A stretch of 5,276 bases of DNA from Acidobacteriota bacterium (GCA_022574065.1 JACZST010000149.1:1-5276), one strand, 5' to 3'; positions 1-5,276 are shown, counted from the stretch's first letter. Notes: a model not told the origin generated them from the letters alone. Translations and numbers: made by a program.

Positions 1-2
1 TT

Positions 3-134
3 GTTTTCGCCAACTATGTAGGTTGTTGTCGAATCGACGGGAACGTCAAGAAGTTCGAAGTTCCTGAAGTTGCGGACTATCAAGCGGCTAATGAACATGA
101 CACACTCCGTTGCTTCGCTCAGCCAAGCTCGTAA
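3..134 (+). CDS. 3' end of an unrecognised protein gene (5' end outside window)
   Basis: The frame is open from the left edge and stops with TAA at 132-134, giving 43 visible residues that begin VFANYVGCCRIDGN and end RCFAQPSS. I do not recognise the family. The residue mix is ordinary for a soluble protein, with alternating hydrophobic and charged residues. The other two forward frames stop earlier, at positions 19-21 and 65-67. The main support is context: a well-formed intrinsic terminator starts 22 bases after the stop codon on the same strand, as expected at the end of a transcription unit. Third codon positions are only about half G or C, lower than in the udk or ychF frames, so it may be a transferred gene or not coding at all. 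Confidence 0.4.
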   Translation, partial: VFANYVGCCRIDGNVKKFEVPEVADYQAANEHDTLRCFAQPSS

Positions 135-156
135 CTCTGCAGCCGGGCGCCCAATC

Positions 157-177
157 GGGGCCACTGGCCCCCTTTTT
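157..177 (+). terminator. Rho-independent terminator
   Basis: A perfect 6-bp stem, GGGGCC (157-162) and GGCCCC (166-171), encloses the loop ACT. One further C and five T residues (173-177) follow. The T-tract lies on the + strand side, so it terminates rightward transcription, fitting the reading frame that ends at 134. Confidence 0.7.
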
Positions 178-259
178 CACGGCTTGCATGATAGACGGTC
201 GGGAGCGAGGGCACCAAAAGCCGCGGAGCGCACCGCGCGAGAGACCACGCGAGGGTCGA

Positions 260-288
260 ATCGTCGGAGATAGGCAAGCGCCGACGAT
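260..288. repeat. 8-bp inverted repeat downstream of the leftward gene
   Basis: The arms ATCGTCGG (260-267) and CCGACGAT (281-288) are perfect complements around a 13-base spacer. The repeat lies about 30 bases past the stop of the minus-strand gene that ends at 319, so it could be a 3' stem-loop of that transcript. There is no T-tract on the minus-strand side, so a classical intrinsic terminator is not supported. It may be chance. Confidence 0.3.
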
Positions 289-318
289 CTGTGCTGGCAC
301 GGTATCGACTGCGGTCAG

Positions 319-711
319 CTACGGAGCACGCCAGACAGTATCGCCAGATTCATCATAGAGAACCAGCGAGGGAGAGGCCGATGAGGGCACGCTGAGTGCC
401 GCACGCGGCAACCCATCCACGTCGCGGAGCGCCAGTTCAGTAGAGCCGTCACGGCTGGCCTGGAGCACGACCCCTGGCAATCCGTCTCGACCCGTAAGCC
501 ACAAGAATGCGCCGTGCCTTGTCGAGACTGCCAGAAGCGCCTCCGTTTCGCCGTCCTGAGTGCGTAGCCGGACGTTGTTGGGCCCAAGGTTGAGCGCCCA
601 CTCGTCTGACTTCAACCAGAGCGCGCCATAGCCAAGCTCGAACGACAAGCACGGGCAGGCGAGGGCGACGCCAAAACCCGCCTCGCCACGCTGGAGCGGG
701 TCGAGTTGCAT
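319..711 (-). CDS. Hypothetical protein with short beta-type repeats, probably 5'-truncated
   Basis: The 130-codon frame runs leftward to TAG at 319-321. From about residue 33 (LKSDEWALNLGPNNVRL) it shows repeating units of roughly 20-25 residues of the form L-x-L-x-D-x-x-G-x-x-R/V, for example LALRDVDGLPRAALSV followed by LVLYDESGDTVWRAP at the C-terminus. Proteins with such repeats are widespread hypotheticals predicted to form beta strands, and I know of no established function. Residues 1-32 (bases 711-616) are exactly antisense to sequence that matches YchF on the other strand, so they are probably not native and the ATG at 711 is probably not the original start. A signal peptide or N-terminal anchor would be expected in such a protein, but none is present. 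The native 5' part appears lost at the junction near 605-620. Confidence 0.5.
   Translation of the reverse strand: MQLDPLQRGEAGFGVALACPCLSFELGYGALWLKSDEWALNLGPNNVRLRTQDGETEALLAVSTRHGAFLWLTGRDGLPGVVLQASRDGSTELALRDVDGLPRAALSVPSSASPSLVLYDESGDTVWRAP
605..620. other. Junction where two head-to-head genes both lose their 5' parts
   Basis: Rightward from about 616 the + strand reads as YchF (PERAIAKLERQARAG, the start of its helical coiled-coil). Immediately to the left that frame has a TGA (607-609), and no frame continues YchF. Leftward from about 615 the minus strand reads as the repeat-type hypothetical protein. The two homologies abut with essentially no spacer. This indicates a deletion or inversion endpoint, or an assembly chimera. 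The exact base cannot be fixed without the ancestral sequences. Confidence 0.5.
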
Positions 712-1290
712 CTCGCAGCGGGGCGACCGGTGCGGTCCCTCGAGCTCACCGACGTCCAGCGTCCCATCGTGGCCGACCTGTTCCTTCTCACCGCAAAACC
801 GACCATGTACATCGCCAACGTCGCCGAGGACGGTCTGGGCGACAACCCCCTCGTCGGCGCGGTTCGCGGCTACGCCTCAGCCCAGGGGGCGGACGTCGTC
901 GTGATCGCCGGCCGCCTGGAGGCCGAGCTCGCCATGCTCGACGAGGCTGATCGCACCGAGTTGCTCGCCGAATATGGGTTGGAGGAACCGGGTCTCAACA
1001 AGGTGATCCGCGCTGCATACCATTTGCTCGGGCTGCGCACGTTCTTCACCGCCAACGACAACGAGGCTCGGGCTTCCACGGTCAAGGCTGGGGCCACCGC
1101 CCCACAGGCCGCCGGGGAGATCCACACCGATTTCGAACGGGGATTCATCCGGGCCGAGGTTGTCTCCTATACCGATCTGGCCGCCGCCGGCAGCGAACAA
1201 GCAGCGAAAGACGCCGGCCGCTGGCGTCTCGAAGGACGCGACTATGTGGTTGAGGAAGGCGACGTGATCCTGTTCAGGTTCAATGTCTGA
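613..1290 (+). pseudogene. ychF: 5'-truncated ychF (redox-regulated ATPase YchF / OLA1 family, C-terminal two thirds)
   Basis: YchF is a cytoplasmic ribosome-associated P-loop NTPase of the Obg/TRAFAC class, usually about 360 residues. Here only the part from the helical coiled-coil onward is present: ERAIAKLERQARAG, then LTAKPTMYIANVAEDG carrying the NxxE nucleotide-specificity motif that replaces NKxD in this family, EYGLEEPGLNKVIRAAY, and the complete C-terminal TGS domain with GATAPQAAGEIHTDFERGF and the terminal DYVVEEGDVILFRFNV. The Walker A loop, switch regions and DxxG, all in the first 140 or so residues, are absent, so the product cannot be a working ATPase. The homology reaches to about 613 with no start codon there. 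The first usable start is TTG 706, giving 194 residues, with no evident ribosome binding site. The stop overlaps the next gene by 8 bases. The remaining frame is intact with GC-rich third positions, so the break is recent or is an assembly artefact. Confidence 0.85.
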
Positions 1291-1759
1291 GAGTCAGGAG
1301 TCCGGAGTCGAGGGCCCAGAGTCGAGCCAGGGCCCGGCAGCTGTGAACCCAAATCCGGACCTGTTCGATCTGCTTCGCTCGCTGGATCTGCCGACCGGTG
1401 ATTACGCCGTCTTCGGGAGCGGCCCAATGATCGTGCGCGGAGTCATCGAACCGACCAACGATCTCGATGTGGTTAGTCGAGGCGCAGCATGGGCAGCAGC
1501 GCTCAAACTTGGTCAGCTCGTCGATCTACCCGAGCTCGATATCACCGTCGCCACCTTCTTTGACGGTGCGATCACCGTCGGTACCGAGTGGGCAATCGGT
1601 GACTTCGACGTCGACCAGCTGATTGATACGGCGGATGTGATCGACAGAATTCCGTTCGTGCGGCTCGAGCACGTCGTGGCCTACAAGCAGATCGCACGGC
1701 GTGACAAGGACCTTGAGCATCTCGAGCGGCTCGCCGAATACGAGGCCCGACGTCTCTAA
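1283..1759 (+). CDS. Small nucleotidyltransferase-fold protein
   Basis: The 158-residue protein has the hallmarks of a minimal DNA polymerase beta-type nucleotidyltransferase: a YAVFGSGPMIVRG segment (residues 41-53, the G-S motif of the nucleotide site) followed by TNDLDVV (58-64) with the paired aspartates D60 and D62. A later strand, ELDITVAT (D86), could supply the third acidic residue. The C-terminal helix VRLEHVVAYKQIARRDKDLEHL (126-147) resembles the K...R.KD..D/E-L pattern of AbiEii-like and related stand-alone nucleotidyltransferases. The substrate is unknown: members modify tRNA, proteins or small molecules, some as toxins. The ATG at 1283 overlaps the ychF stop (ATGTCTGA), suggesting translational coupling. 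Residues 1-25 are low-complexity Glu/Ser/Gly/Pro and come from DNA with repeated GGAGTC and GGGCCC, so GTG 1343 (residue 21) is a possible true start. No cognate partner gene is adjacent. Confidence 0.7.
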   Translation: MSESQESGVEGPESSQGPAAVNPNPDLFDLLRSLDLPTGDYAVFGSGPMIVRGVIEPTNDLDVVSRGAAWAAALKLGQLVDLPELDITVATFFDGAITVGTEWAIGDFDVDQLIDTADVIDRIPFVRLEHVVAYKQIARRDKDLEHLERLAEYEARRL

Positions 1760-1984
1760 CTGAGCTGCTCTGTGATCGGCGCCATCATATTGGCTGAAGC
1801 TGAATTGGCCCTCCGGTGCGCCTTTCACTGGGTAGTGCCCGTGGCGGTCCAAATCGTATGACACGAGTTCCCTGGTCGACAGGTCTCACCCAAGAACTAG
1901 GAGCGCGGACCACCGTCGCCTGCGACAGTAAGGAACCAAAAACCGGGCGTCCATCACGAGGCTATGGTCTCAATCGTTGCCCAC

Positions 1985-1990
1985 GAAGGA
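1985..1990 (+). promoter_or_regulatory. Ribosome binding site that fixes the VOC gene start
   Basis: GAAGGA lies 9 bases before ATG 2000. An upstream in-frame ATG (1964) lacks such a site and would add 12 residues not expected in this family, so the start at 2000 is preferred. Confidence 0.55.
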
Positions 1991-1999
1991 CCCAAAGAG

Positions 2000-2362
2000 A
2001 TGTCAACAGTGAGATACATCGTGGATGACGTGGCAGATTCCGTTGACTTCTATGTCTCAAAGCTTGGCTTCGAAGTCGAAATGCAGGTCCCCGCTTTTGC
2101 CAGCTTGGTGCATGGCGACTTGACGTTGTGGCTTGCGGGACCGAGAGCATCGGCGTCCAGGCCGATGCTCGATGGCGCGGTACCCAGTCCCGGAGGCTGG
2201 TCCAGGTTCGTCTTGATTGTCGACGATTTGCAAGCCTTGGTCTCGAAACTCACCGAGGATGGCGTAGTTTTCAAAAATGACATTGTGGAGAATCAGGGGC
2301 GCAGACAGATTCTGTGCGCGGACCCTTCCGGTAACGTGATCGAGTTCCAGCAGCCCGCGTAG
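2000..2362 (+). CDS. VOC family protein (glyoxalase / bleomycin-resistance / dioxygenase fold)
   Basis: The 120-residue product is one VOC domain made of two beta-alpha-beta-beta-beta modules. The first opens with VRYIVDDVADSVDFYVSKLG (residues 4-23), matching the usual V-x-D-x-x-x-S-x-x-F-Y-x-x-x-L-G signature. The second opens after PGGW with RFVLIVDDLQALVSKL and closes with DPSGNVIEFQQP. The conserved C-terminal glutamate (E115) is present, but the usual first-module histidine is arginine (R5) and the second module also lacks a histidine at the equivalent place. A glyoxalase I-type metal centre is therefore doubtful. The function could be antibiotic or small-molecule binding, or an uncharacterised enzyme, and substrate cannot be read from the sequence. 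The length is typical of stand-alone actinobacterial VOC proteins. It stands alone between two non-coding stretches. Third codon positions are less GC-rich (25 of the first 40 codons after ATG) than in ychF (33 of 40 from 706), hinting at separate origin. Confidence 0.85.
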   Translation: MSTVRYIVDDVADSVDFYVSKLGFEVEMQVPAFASLVHGDLTLWLAGPRASASRPMLDGAVPSPGGWSRFVLIVDDLQALVSKLTEDGVVFKNDIVENQGRRQILCADPSGNVIEFQQPA

Positions 2363-2659
2363 GTTGTCTTACCGAACACGGCGTTTGAGTCATCCGTTTC
2401 GGTCCACTCGTTCCACGAACGTCGATTTGTGACATTCGCTATGTTCCCCGCACCGAACCCTCGGTCTGGACGAGAACACCCTGATAACAAGCTGTAACGG
2501 CACCGCTGAGTTGCGTTGCACGAGACGGACACCAAGACCGTGGGGCGGCTCACCGCTAACTCGGATTGCGCAGGTCCTCGTTCCTCAGATCGGCTGACTA
2601 TGGCGGTTGCGCACCTGACTACGTAGAGTAGTGGCCCTGTACTCTGTGTGGTTTTGGTC

Positions 2660-2667
2660 GATAATAC
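2660..2667 (+). promoter_or_regulatory. Possible -10 element of the tadG-like gene
   Basis: GATAATAC, in the most A/T-rich patch of this intergenic stretch, matches a sigma70-type -10 hexamer (GATAAT) and lies 36 bases upstream of ATG 2704. The hexamer 17 bases upstream, CTGTAC, is a poor -35 match. Actinobacterial promoters often have weak -35 boxes, so this is a candidate only. Confidence 0.3.
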
Positions 2668-2690
2668 ATAGACATCGGACCTCTACACGC

Positions 2691-2696
2691 AAGGGA
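2691..2696 (+). promoter_or_regulatory. Ribosome binding site of the tadG-like gene
   Basis: AAGGGA sits 7 bases before ATG 2704. It supports the long form with about 40 residues ahead of the membrane segment rather than the internal ATG within that segment (residue 48). Confidence 0.5.
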
Positions 2697-2703
2697 TCGT
2701 TCC

Positions 2704-4371
2704 ATGCCGATCAATCCTTCCGACGAGCGCGCAACTGGCGGCAGCAGGCATGCGTTCAGCACGCCGGATTCGAACGGCGCTCTCGGTCGGGGGCTGCGCT
2801 CGGTCACGGTTCTCGGCGAACAGCGGGGAACAATCCTCGTCATCATGGCCCTGATCGTCGTTGCGCTCCTGGGTGTGGTTGGGTTCTCCGTCGACCTGGG
2901 GTGGGCGTACTGGAACGGACTCGAGATCCAACATGGCGCCGACGCCGCCGCTCTGGCCGGCGTCATCTACGAACCCAGCCAGCGCACCGAAGCACACACC
3001 GAGGCGCTCGCTGCGGCATTTGCGAATGGGTACGACAACGGGTCGGCCGGGACCACCATCACAGTGCTCGACTTCGAAGATGATCCCACCGCGGTGGAGA
3101 ACGACAGCCAGTTGCGAGCCACCGTCAGCCACGAAATCGACACCTTCTTCATCAGCATCTTTGGGATCGACACCCTCACCATTGCCCGCACCGCGGTGGC
3201 CGAGTACACTGCGCCGCTGCCGATGGGGAGCCCGGACCCGTACTTCGGCAACGACCCGGCGCTTGGTCGCTGGCCCAATTTCTGGGGGAACATCCACGGC
3301 TACTACACGGCCAAGGCCTACGGGGACCGCTACTCGTCTCAGTGCATCGGTTGGAACCTGCAGCAGGGATGCACCTTGAACGCCGAGCGCCGCCAGTCGC
3401 TCAACCCGGGGAGCCAGAATGCCGAGGGCGGGTACGTCTACGGAGTCGAGGTCGACGCGGCGTCGATCGGTTCGATCCTCACCGTTGAGCTGTTCGACCC
3501 GCACTACACCATCCAGGGCGGAGGCGACGAACTGACGGGTGATCAAACCGTCAATGGGCAGACCAAGGAGCAGACCACCACATTCATGCTCTACGACCCG
3601 GACTCGACGCCGCTCACCACCAACGACGGCGGGAACACCCTCCTATGCTCGGTCTCTTATGACGCACGCGATCCGTACGCCGACTTCAACGGAAACGGGT
3701 ATATTTCGTCGAGCGACGACCAGGATGGCGACGGCGATATCGACTTTGACGACGTCGAGCTGGCCTATCCGGGCGGGGTAGCCGCCCTGTGGGAGCCGTT
3801 CTGCACGGTCGTGATCGCTGAGGCTGGCATCTTCCCGCTCCGGATCATGGTCACCGACCCCGGCGCCGCCGACGACATGGCCCTGAATCGTTGGTCGATT
3901 CGCGCCTTCACATCGGGCGGTCCCGACCCCAGGGTCTATGGCCTCGGCACCATGTCGATCTACGCCAACGTCGACGGCTCGACCGGCCCTACGGTGTTTC
4001 ACCTCGCCGAGGTGCTCGAGATCCACGCCGGGAAGAACCTCGTCATCGAGATGTTCGACCCGGGCGACGCCGGTGGCAACCATTCGGTGGAGATCCAGGA
4101 TCCCTCCGGCACCGCCCCCCCATGCGAGTGGGAGGCCGTGGAAGACGAGACCGGCGCGACCACATCGGGCAGCGAAGCAAGCTGCATCATTGCCACCACT
4201 GGCGGCGCGTTCAACAACTGGCTGGTCACCATCAAGATCTCCCTCCCCACCGACTATGTCTGCGCCGCCGACTGTTGGTGGAAGGTCGTCTACAACTACC
4301 CCGGCATTACCAGAGACTCAACCACCTGGTCTGCTCGAATCGAGGGGAGACCGGTCCATCTCACCGAGTGA
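2704..4371 (+). CDS. TadG-like pilus-assembly / surface protein with two beta modules and an EF-hand pair
   Basis: The protein has 555 residues. Residues 41-87 match the Tad/Flp pilus TadG-type N-terminal domain: RGT, a hydrophobic span at about 43-64 (LVIMALIVVALLGVVGFSVD), then DLGWAYW and LEIQHGADAAALAGV, the helix that follows the anchor in this family. About 40 cytoplasmic residues precede it and the rest is predicted outside the membrane. After an additional helix/strand region (88-190) come two similar modules. Module 1 (about 243-397) has LTVELFDP and FMLYDPDSTPL. Module 2 (about 412-540) has LVIEMFDP and VEIQDPSGT. Each has a cysteine pair, C315/C367 and C474/C494. Two contiguous 12-residue calcium loops, DFNGNGYISSSD (327-338) and DQDGDGDIDFDD (339-350), lie between the cysteines of module 1 only. 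Further pairs are C214/C223 and C520/C524, so all eight cysteines pair by position. Tad proteins build adhesive pili, but no other tad gene is in view, so a free-standing surface protein is equally possible. Confidence 0.75.
   Translation: MPINPSDERATGGSRHAFSTPDSNGALGRGLRSVTVLGEQRGTILVIMALIVVALLGVVGFSVDLGWAYWNGLEIQHGADAAALAGVIYEPSQRTEAHTEALAAAFANGYDNGSAGTTITVLDFEDDPTAVENDSQLRATVSHEIDTFFISIFGIDTLTIARTAVAEYTAPLPMGSPDPYFGNDPALGRWPNFWGNIHGYYTAKAYGDRYSSQCIGWNLQQGCTLNAERRQSLNPGSQNAEGGYVYGVEVDAASIGSILTVELFDPHYTIQGGGDELTGDQTVNGQTKEQTTTFMLYDPDSTPLTTNDGGNTLLCSVSYDARDPYADFNGNGYISSSDDQDGDGDIDFDDVELAYPGGVAALWEPFCTVVIAEAGIFPLRIMVTDPGAADDMALNRWSIRAFTSGGPDPRVYGLGTMSIYANVDGSTGPTVFHLAEVLEIHAGKNLVIEMFDPGDAGGNHSVEIQDPSGTAPPCEWEAVEDETGATTSGSEASCIIATTGGAFNNWLVTIKISLPTDYVCAADCWWKVVYNYPGITRDSTTWSARIEGRPVHLTE
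3682..3753 (+). other. Calcium-binding EF-hand/dockerin-like loop pair within the TadG-like protein
   Basis: Residues 327-350 form two back-to-back 12-residue loops with oxygen ligands at positions 1, 3, 5, 9 and 12 (D-x-N-x-N-G-Y-I-S-x-x-D and D-x-D-x-D-G-D-I-D-x-x-D) and the conserved Gly-6 and Ile-8. With only the loops and no long spacer, the pair resembles dockerin type or excalibur-like extracellular calcium motifs rather than a calmodulin pair. Confidence 0.7.
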
Positions 4372-4419
4372 TCGCCGAGCACCTCCGAGATGCTCGGCCC
4401 TCACCGCTCGTACTCGGCG

Positions 4420-4542
4420 CTATACGCTGGCCCCGAACAGCTGCCACTCCTCCGAAACACCCTTGAACGTGAACGTGTACGTGCCGTAGCGCTGAGTGTG
4501 TCTGCCCGACATCCAGGGATGGCCAGAACCCGTGACCTCGCG
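4420..4542 (-). pseudogene. Probable 3' remnant of a minus-strand gene
   Basis: On the minus strand an open stretch runs from just after a TAG (4543-4545) to another TAG (4420-4422), encoding 40 residues that include SGRHTQRYGTYTFTFKG and end EEWQLFGASV. About 80 percent of codons end in G or C, and the run from RYGTY to FKG is entirely so, with alternating aromatic/threonine residues typical of a beta strand. A closing strand of this kind is seen in NTF2/SnoaL-like domains, but that family guess is weak. There is no plausible start giving a full domain, and no continuation was found upstream in other frames before udk. It looks like a decayed gene end between udk and the tadG-like gene, although a chance open frame cannot be excluded. 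Confidence 0.35.
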
Positions 4543-4587
4543 CTACTTTTCTCGCTAAGCGAGTCGGGATCACGGGAGCCGTTCCCG
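4529..4587. terminator. Inverted repeats between converging genes, possible transcription stop
   Basis: CCCGTGA (4529-4535) and TCACGGG (4570-4576) form a 7-bp stem enclosing the palindrome CTCGCT-A-AGCGAG (4551-4563). A second stem, CGGGA (4573-4577) with TCCCG (4583-4587), lies 8 bases past the udk stop and shares bases with the first. The position between converging genes suits a bidirectional 3' structure, but neither side has a T-tract directly after the stem, so intrinsic termination is uncertain. Confidence 0.3.
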
Positions 4588-4595
4588 GGGAGCGC

Positions 4596-5276
4596 TCAGG
4601 GCTCAGAGCGTTCTGCCAGGTAGTTGCGGATCATCGAACTGACGGTTCCGATGGCATTCGGGTTGTAGCCCTCGGGCACGATGATGTCGGCGTACCGCTT
4701 CGACGGCTCGACGAATTGGATATGCATCGGGCGTACCGTTGCCTCGTACTGCTGGAGCACCGAATCGACCGTGCGCTTGCGTTCGATGGTGTCACGCTGC
4801 AGCCGGCGCAACAGTCGCAGATCGGCATCGGTATCGACGTACACCCGCAGATCCATCAGCTCGCGCAGCTCCGGTTCGGCGAGAACGAGGATCCCTTCGA
4901 CGAGGATCACGGACTCCGGCCTGACCGTCACCGTATCAACTGATCGGGTGTGGGTGGAGAAGTCGTACACCGGGCGCTCCACGGACTCCCCGGCGCGGAG
5001 CCGCCGCAAATGGTCGGCGAGCAGCTCGGTCTCGAGCGAATCCGGGTGGTCGTAGTTGATCTGAGCCCGCTCTTCGAGCGAGAGAGCGCTCTGGTCCCGG
5101 TAGTAGGCGTCGTGAGCGATCAGTGCGACGTGCTTCGGGCCGACGATCTCAACCACGCTCTCGGCGATGGTCGTCTTCCCTGAGCCCGATCCGCCGGCGA
5201 TGGCAATGATCAGCGGCTGTTCCCCATGGCTCCGGTCCGGCCAACGGGCGGCGGCAGCTGCGGGTGTATCGGAATC
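4596..5276 (-). CDS. udk: Uridine kinase (5' end runs off the window)
   Basis: Uridine kinase phosphorylates uridine and cytidine to UMP and CMP in pyrimidine salvage, in the cytoplasm. The frame is open from the right edge (5276) to TGA at 4596-4598, giving 226 visible residues. Motifs in order from the edge: Walker A GGSGSGKTT (28-36), the catalytic HDAYYRD (55-61), NYDHPDSLETELL, YDFSTHTR (104-111) of the nucleoside pocket, the Walker B-like ILVEGILVL with E127, the lid LRLLRRLQRDTIERKR with its arginines, and the C-terminal VEPSKRYADIIVPEGYNPNAI. All key residues are present. Family members are about 205-215 residues and begin close to the Walker A strand, so only a short N-terminal extension is missing. 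The visible lead is Ala-rich (DSDTPAAAAARWPD) and contains no ATG, so the start is outside the window. The internal GTG at 5156 would remove Walker A and cannot be the start. The gene converges on the tadG-like gene. Confidence 0.93.
   Translation of the reverse strand, partial: DSDTPAAAAARWPDRSHGEQPLIIAIAGGSGSGKTTIAESVVEIVGPKHVALIAHDAYYRDQSALSLEERAQINYDHPDSLETELLADHLRRLRAGESVERPVYDFSTHTRSVDTVTVRPESVILVEGILVLAEPELRELMDLRVYVDTDADLRLLRRLQRDTIERKRTVDSVLQQYEATVRPMHIQFVEPSKRYADIIVPEGYNPNAIGTVSSMIRNYLAERSEP

Larger units (their letters stand above)
2363..2703. other. Gene-free stretch between the VOC gene and the tadG-like gene
   Basis: I see no convincing gene here on either strand. Short frames, including a minus-strand one that overlaps the VOC 3' end, have no recognisable motifs. 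There is no tRNA cloverleaf and no terminator with a T-tract after the VOC stop. The small GCGG/CCGC hairpin near 2545-2556 and the 8-bp palindrome CTACGTAG at 2619-2626 are weak. The right end carries a possible promoter and a good ribosome binding site for the next gene. Confidence 0.5.

Noticed and set aside
877..1200. Long minus-strand frames opposite ychF
   Set aside because: They are antisense to clear YchF sequence in GC-rich DNA, where stop codons are rare on the opposite strand.
1526..1864. Minus-strand 112-codon open frame starting MSYDLDRHGHYPVKG, overlapping the nucleotidyltransferase gene
   Set aside because: The part outside the + strand gene (about 1760-1864) looks faintly protein-like, but two thirds of the frame is antisense to a gene with recognisable motifs. 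It has no clear family or terminator. It could at most be another gene remnant.
2293..2553. 86-codon minus-strand frame overlapping the VOC 3' end
   Set aside because: It has no motif, overlaps a confident gene and has weak codon bias.
2363..2703. Possible tRNA or attachment site in the non-coding stretch
   Set aside because: I found no cloverleaf arms or T-loop consensus and no direct repeat of att-site length.
2683..3546. 287-codon minus-strand frame opposite the tadG-like gene
   Set aside because: It is in codon register opposite a gene with a strong membrane-anchor motif, and its own sequence is Arg/Val/Asp-rich without recognisable motifs, a typical shadow frame.
4465..4485. Tandem ACGTGA/ACGTGT/ACGTGC units as a possible operator or iteron
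   Set aside because: The repeat is explained by the Thr-Phe/Thr-Tyr alternation of the minus-strand coding-like remnant, with only three imperfect copies.

Overview
The window looks like a chromosomal piece of a high-GC bacterium, most likely an actinomycete-type lineage (Actinomycetota, perhaps Acidimicrobiia). This rests on the GC-rich third codon positions of the udk, tadG-like and ychF reading frames and on the actinobacterial flavour of their protein sequences. It is an inference, because no rRNA or tRNA is present to fix the taxonomy. No CRISPR array, insertion sequence or tRNA gene was found.

Left part (1-1290). A partial + strand reading frame from the left edge ends at 134 and is followed by a clear stem-loop plus T-tract terminator (157-177). 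A leftward hypothetical gene with short beta-type repeats (stop at 319) then meets, head to head, the C-terminal two thirds of a ychF-type ATPase/GTPase gene running rightward (to 1290). Both genes lack their 5' parts, and both lose their expected sequence at the same place, about 605-620. This is best read as a deletion or rearrangement junction, or as a chimeric assembly join.

Middle part (1283-2703). A small nucleotidyltransferase-fold protein overlaps the ychF stop by 8 bases and is probably translationally coupled to it. After a gene-poor gap comes a one-domain VOC (glyoxalase/bleomycin-resistance fold) protein with a good ribosome binding site. Its third codon positions are less GC-rich than those of ychF. 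A 341-base non-coding stretch follows, with a possible promoter at its right end.

Right part (2704-5276). A 555-residue TadG-like secreted or surface protein has an N-terminal Tad/Flp pilus-type membrane anchor, two related beta modules that each carry a cysteine pair, and a calcium-binding EF-hand pair inserted in the first module. It converges on a uridine kinase gene (udk, minus strand, running off the right edge). Between them lie inverted repeats and a 41-codon minus-strand frame that looks like the 3' remnant of a lost gene.

The genes do not form one pathway. YchF (translation-associated ATPase), Udk (pyrimidine salvage), the VOC protein and the TadG-like surface protein are probably independent units. 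The most distinctive items are the two-module, calcium-loop TadG-like protein and the shared truncation point at about 610.
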